Shown here piece by piece: positions 63,973-64,000 of a stretch of 64,000 nucleotides of DNA (positions within the stretch are counted from its first letter, which is position 1; each line of letters starts with the position of its first letter). The notes below the pieces were generated by a model. That model saw only the letters and a program-made list of their open reading frames with translations. It did no database searches and was not told where the DNA came from. Origin of the DNA: Peptoniphilus obesi ph1 (GTDB lineage Bacteria > Bacillota > Clostridia > Tissierellales > Peptoniphilaceae); NCBI RefSeq assembly GCF_000311865.1, contig NZ_HE978580.1, positions 749,425 through 813,424 on the forward strand, in the 5' to 3' direction. A program made the position numbers and the translations under genes.

Positions 63973-64000
63973 ATATAAGCTGTCTCAATGAGACGGCGTT

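Noticed and set aside
1..64000. CRISPR arrays, insertion sequences, rRNA genes
   Set aside because: No regularly spaced direct repeats, transposase-like frame, or 16S/23S sequence was recognised on reading the window.

Overview
The window is an AT-rich, gene-dense chromosome segment from an anaerobic Firmicute. It carries the replication origin with a clostridial/bacillar gene order. Gene content points to an amino-acid-fermenting anaerobic coccus of the Tissierellia/Peptoniphilaceae type, for example an Anaerococcus- or Peptoniphilus-like organism. That placement is an inference from gene content and protein style, since no search could be run. I see no prophage, insertion sequence or CRISPR array.

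Layout. 1-8.1 kb: the edge of a MATE exporter, a DUF3048 lipoprotein, a minus-strand operon proC / DJ-1 / P1 peptidase / pantothenate-type ECF-S / CoaX-like protein, then a split chromate-type transporter and a DUF975 membrane protein. 8.2-15.5 kb: a trans-4-hydroxyproline module made of an AGCS symporter, the glycyl radical enzyme HypD, its activase HypE (frameshifted), a P5C dehydrogenase and an Lrp-type regulator. 15.8-18 kb: a SigB/SigF-type partner-switching module (STAS antagonist, ATP-site-degenerate anti-sigma factor, sigma factor) with a PsiE-CorC_HlyC fusion membrane protein. 18-26.2 kb: gyrA, gyrB, recF, yaaA, dnaN and dnaA on the minus strand. 26.2-26.6 kb: oriC with several DnaA boxes. 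26.6-38.3 kb: rpmH, rnpA, yidD, yidC, jag, an xpaC-telA pair, mnmE, mnmG, rsmG, parS sites, parA, parB, a degenerate PhzF-like gene and a small membrane protein.

38.4-46.8 kb: hutG, a holin-like protein, an intergenic DnaA-box cluster with a long perfect hairpin, a zinc-ribbon/TPR/SH3 membrane protein, two PLP enzymes, a lipase-like hydrolase, surE and walJ. 46.9-52.5 kb: a 2-hydroxyacid dehydrogenase inserted in the wal operon, then walI, walH, walK and walR. 52.6-57.6 kb: an acyltransferase-like membrane protein, a serine-type transporter with sdaAA/sdaAB, and a frameshifted pyrC. 57.6-64 kb: tRNA-Arg(CCU), a second DJ-1 protein, divergent hutI and hutU, an ECF-S protein, a DegV protein, and strong promoter-like sites at the right edge.

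How the genes work together. Hydroxyproline (HypD to P5C, then to proline by ProC or to glutamate by P5C dehydrogenase), histidine (HutU, HutI, HutG to glutamate) and serine (SdaAA/AB to pyruvate) feed an amino-acid-fermenting metabolism. Genes on both sides of oriC mostly point away from it. Points that most deserve a second look are the kinase-dead-looking anti-sigma factor, the CoaX protein lacking its phosphate-binding motifs, a dnaX-like slippery heptamer exactly at the hypE frameshift, the DnaA-box hairpin 14 kb from oriC, and divergent parS sites, one of which also looks like a terminator.
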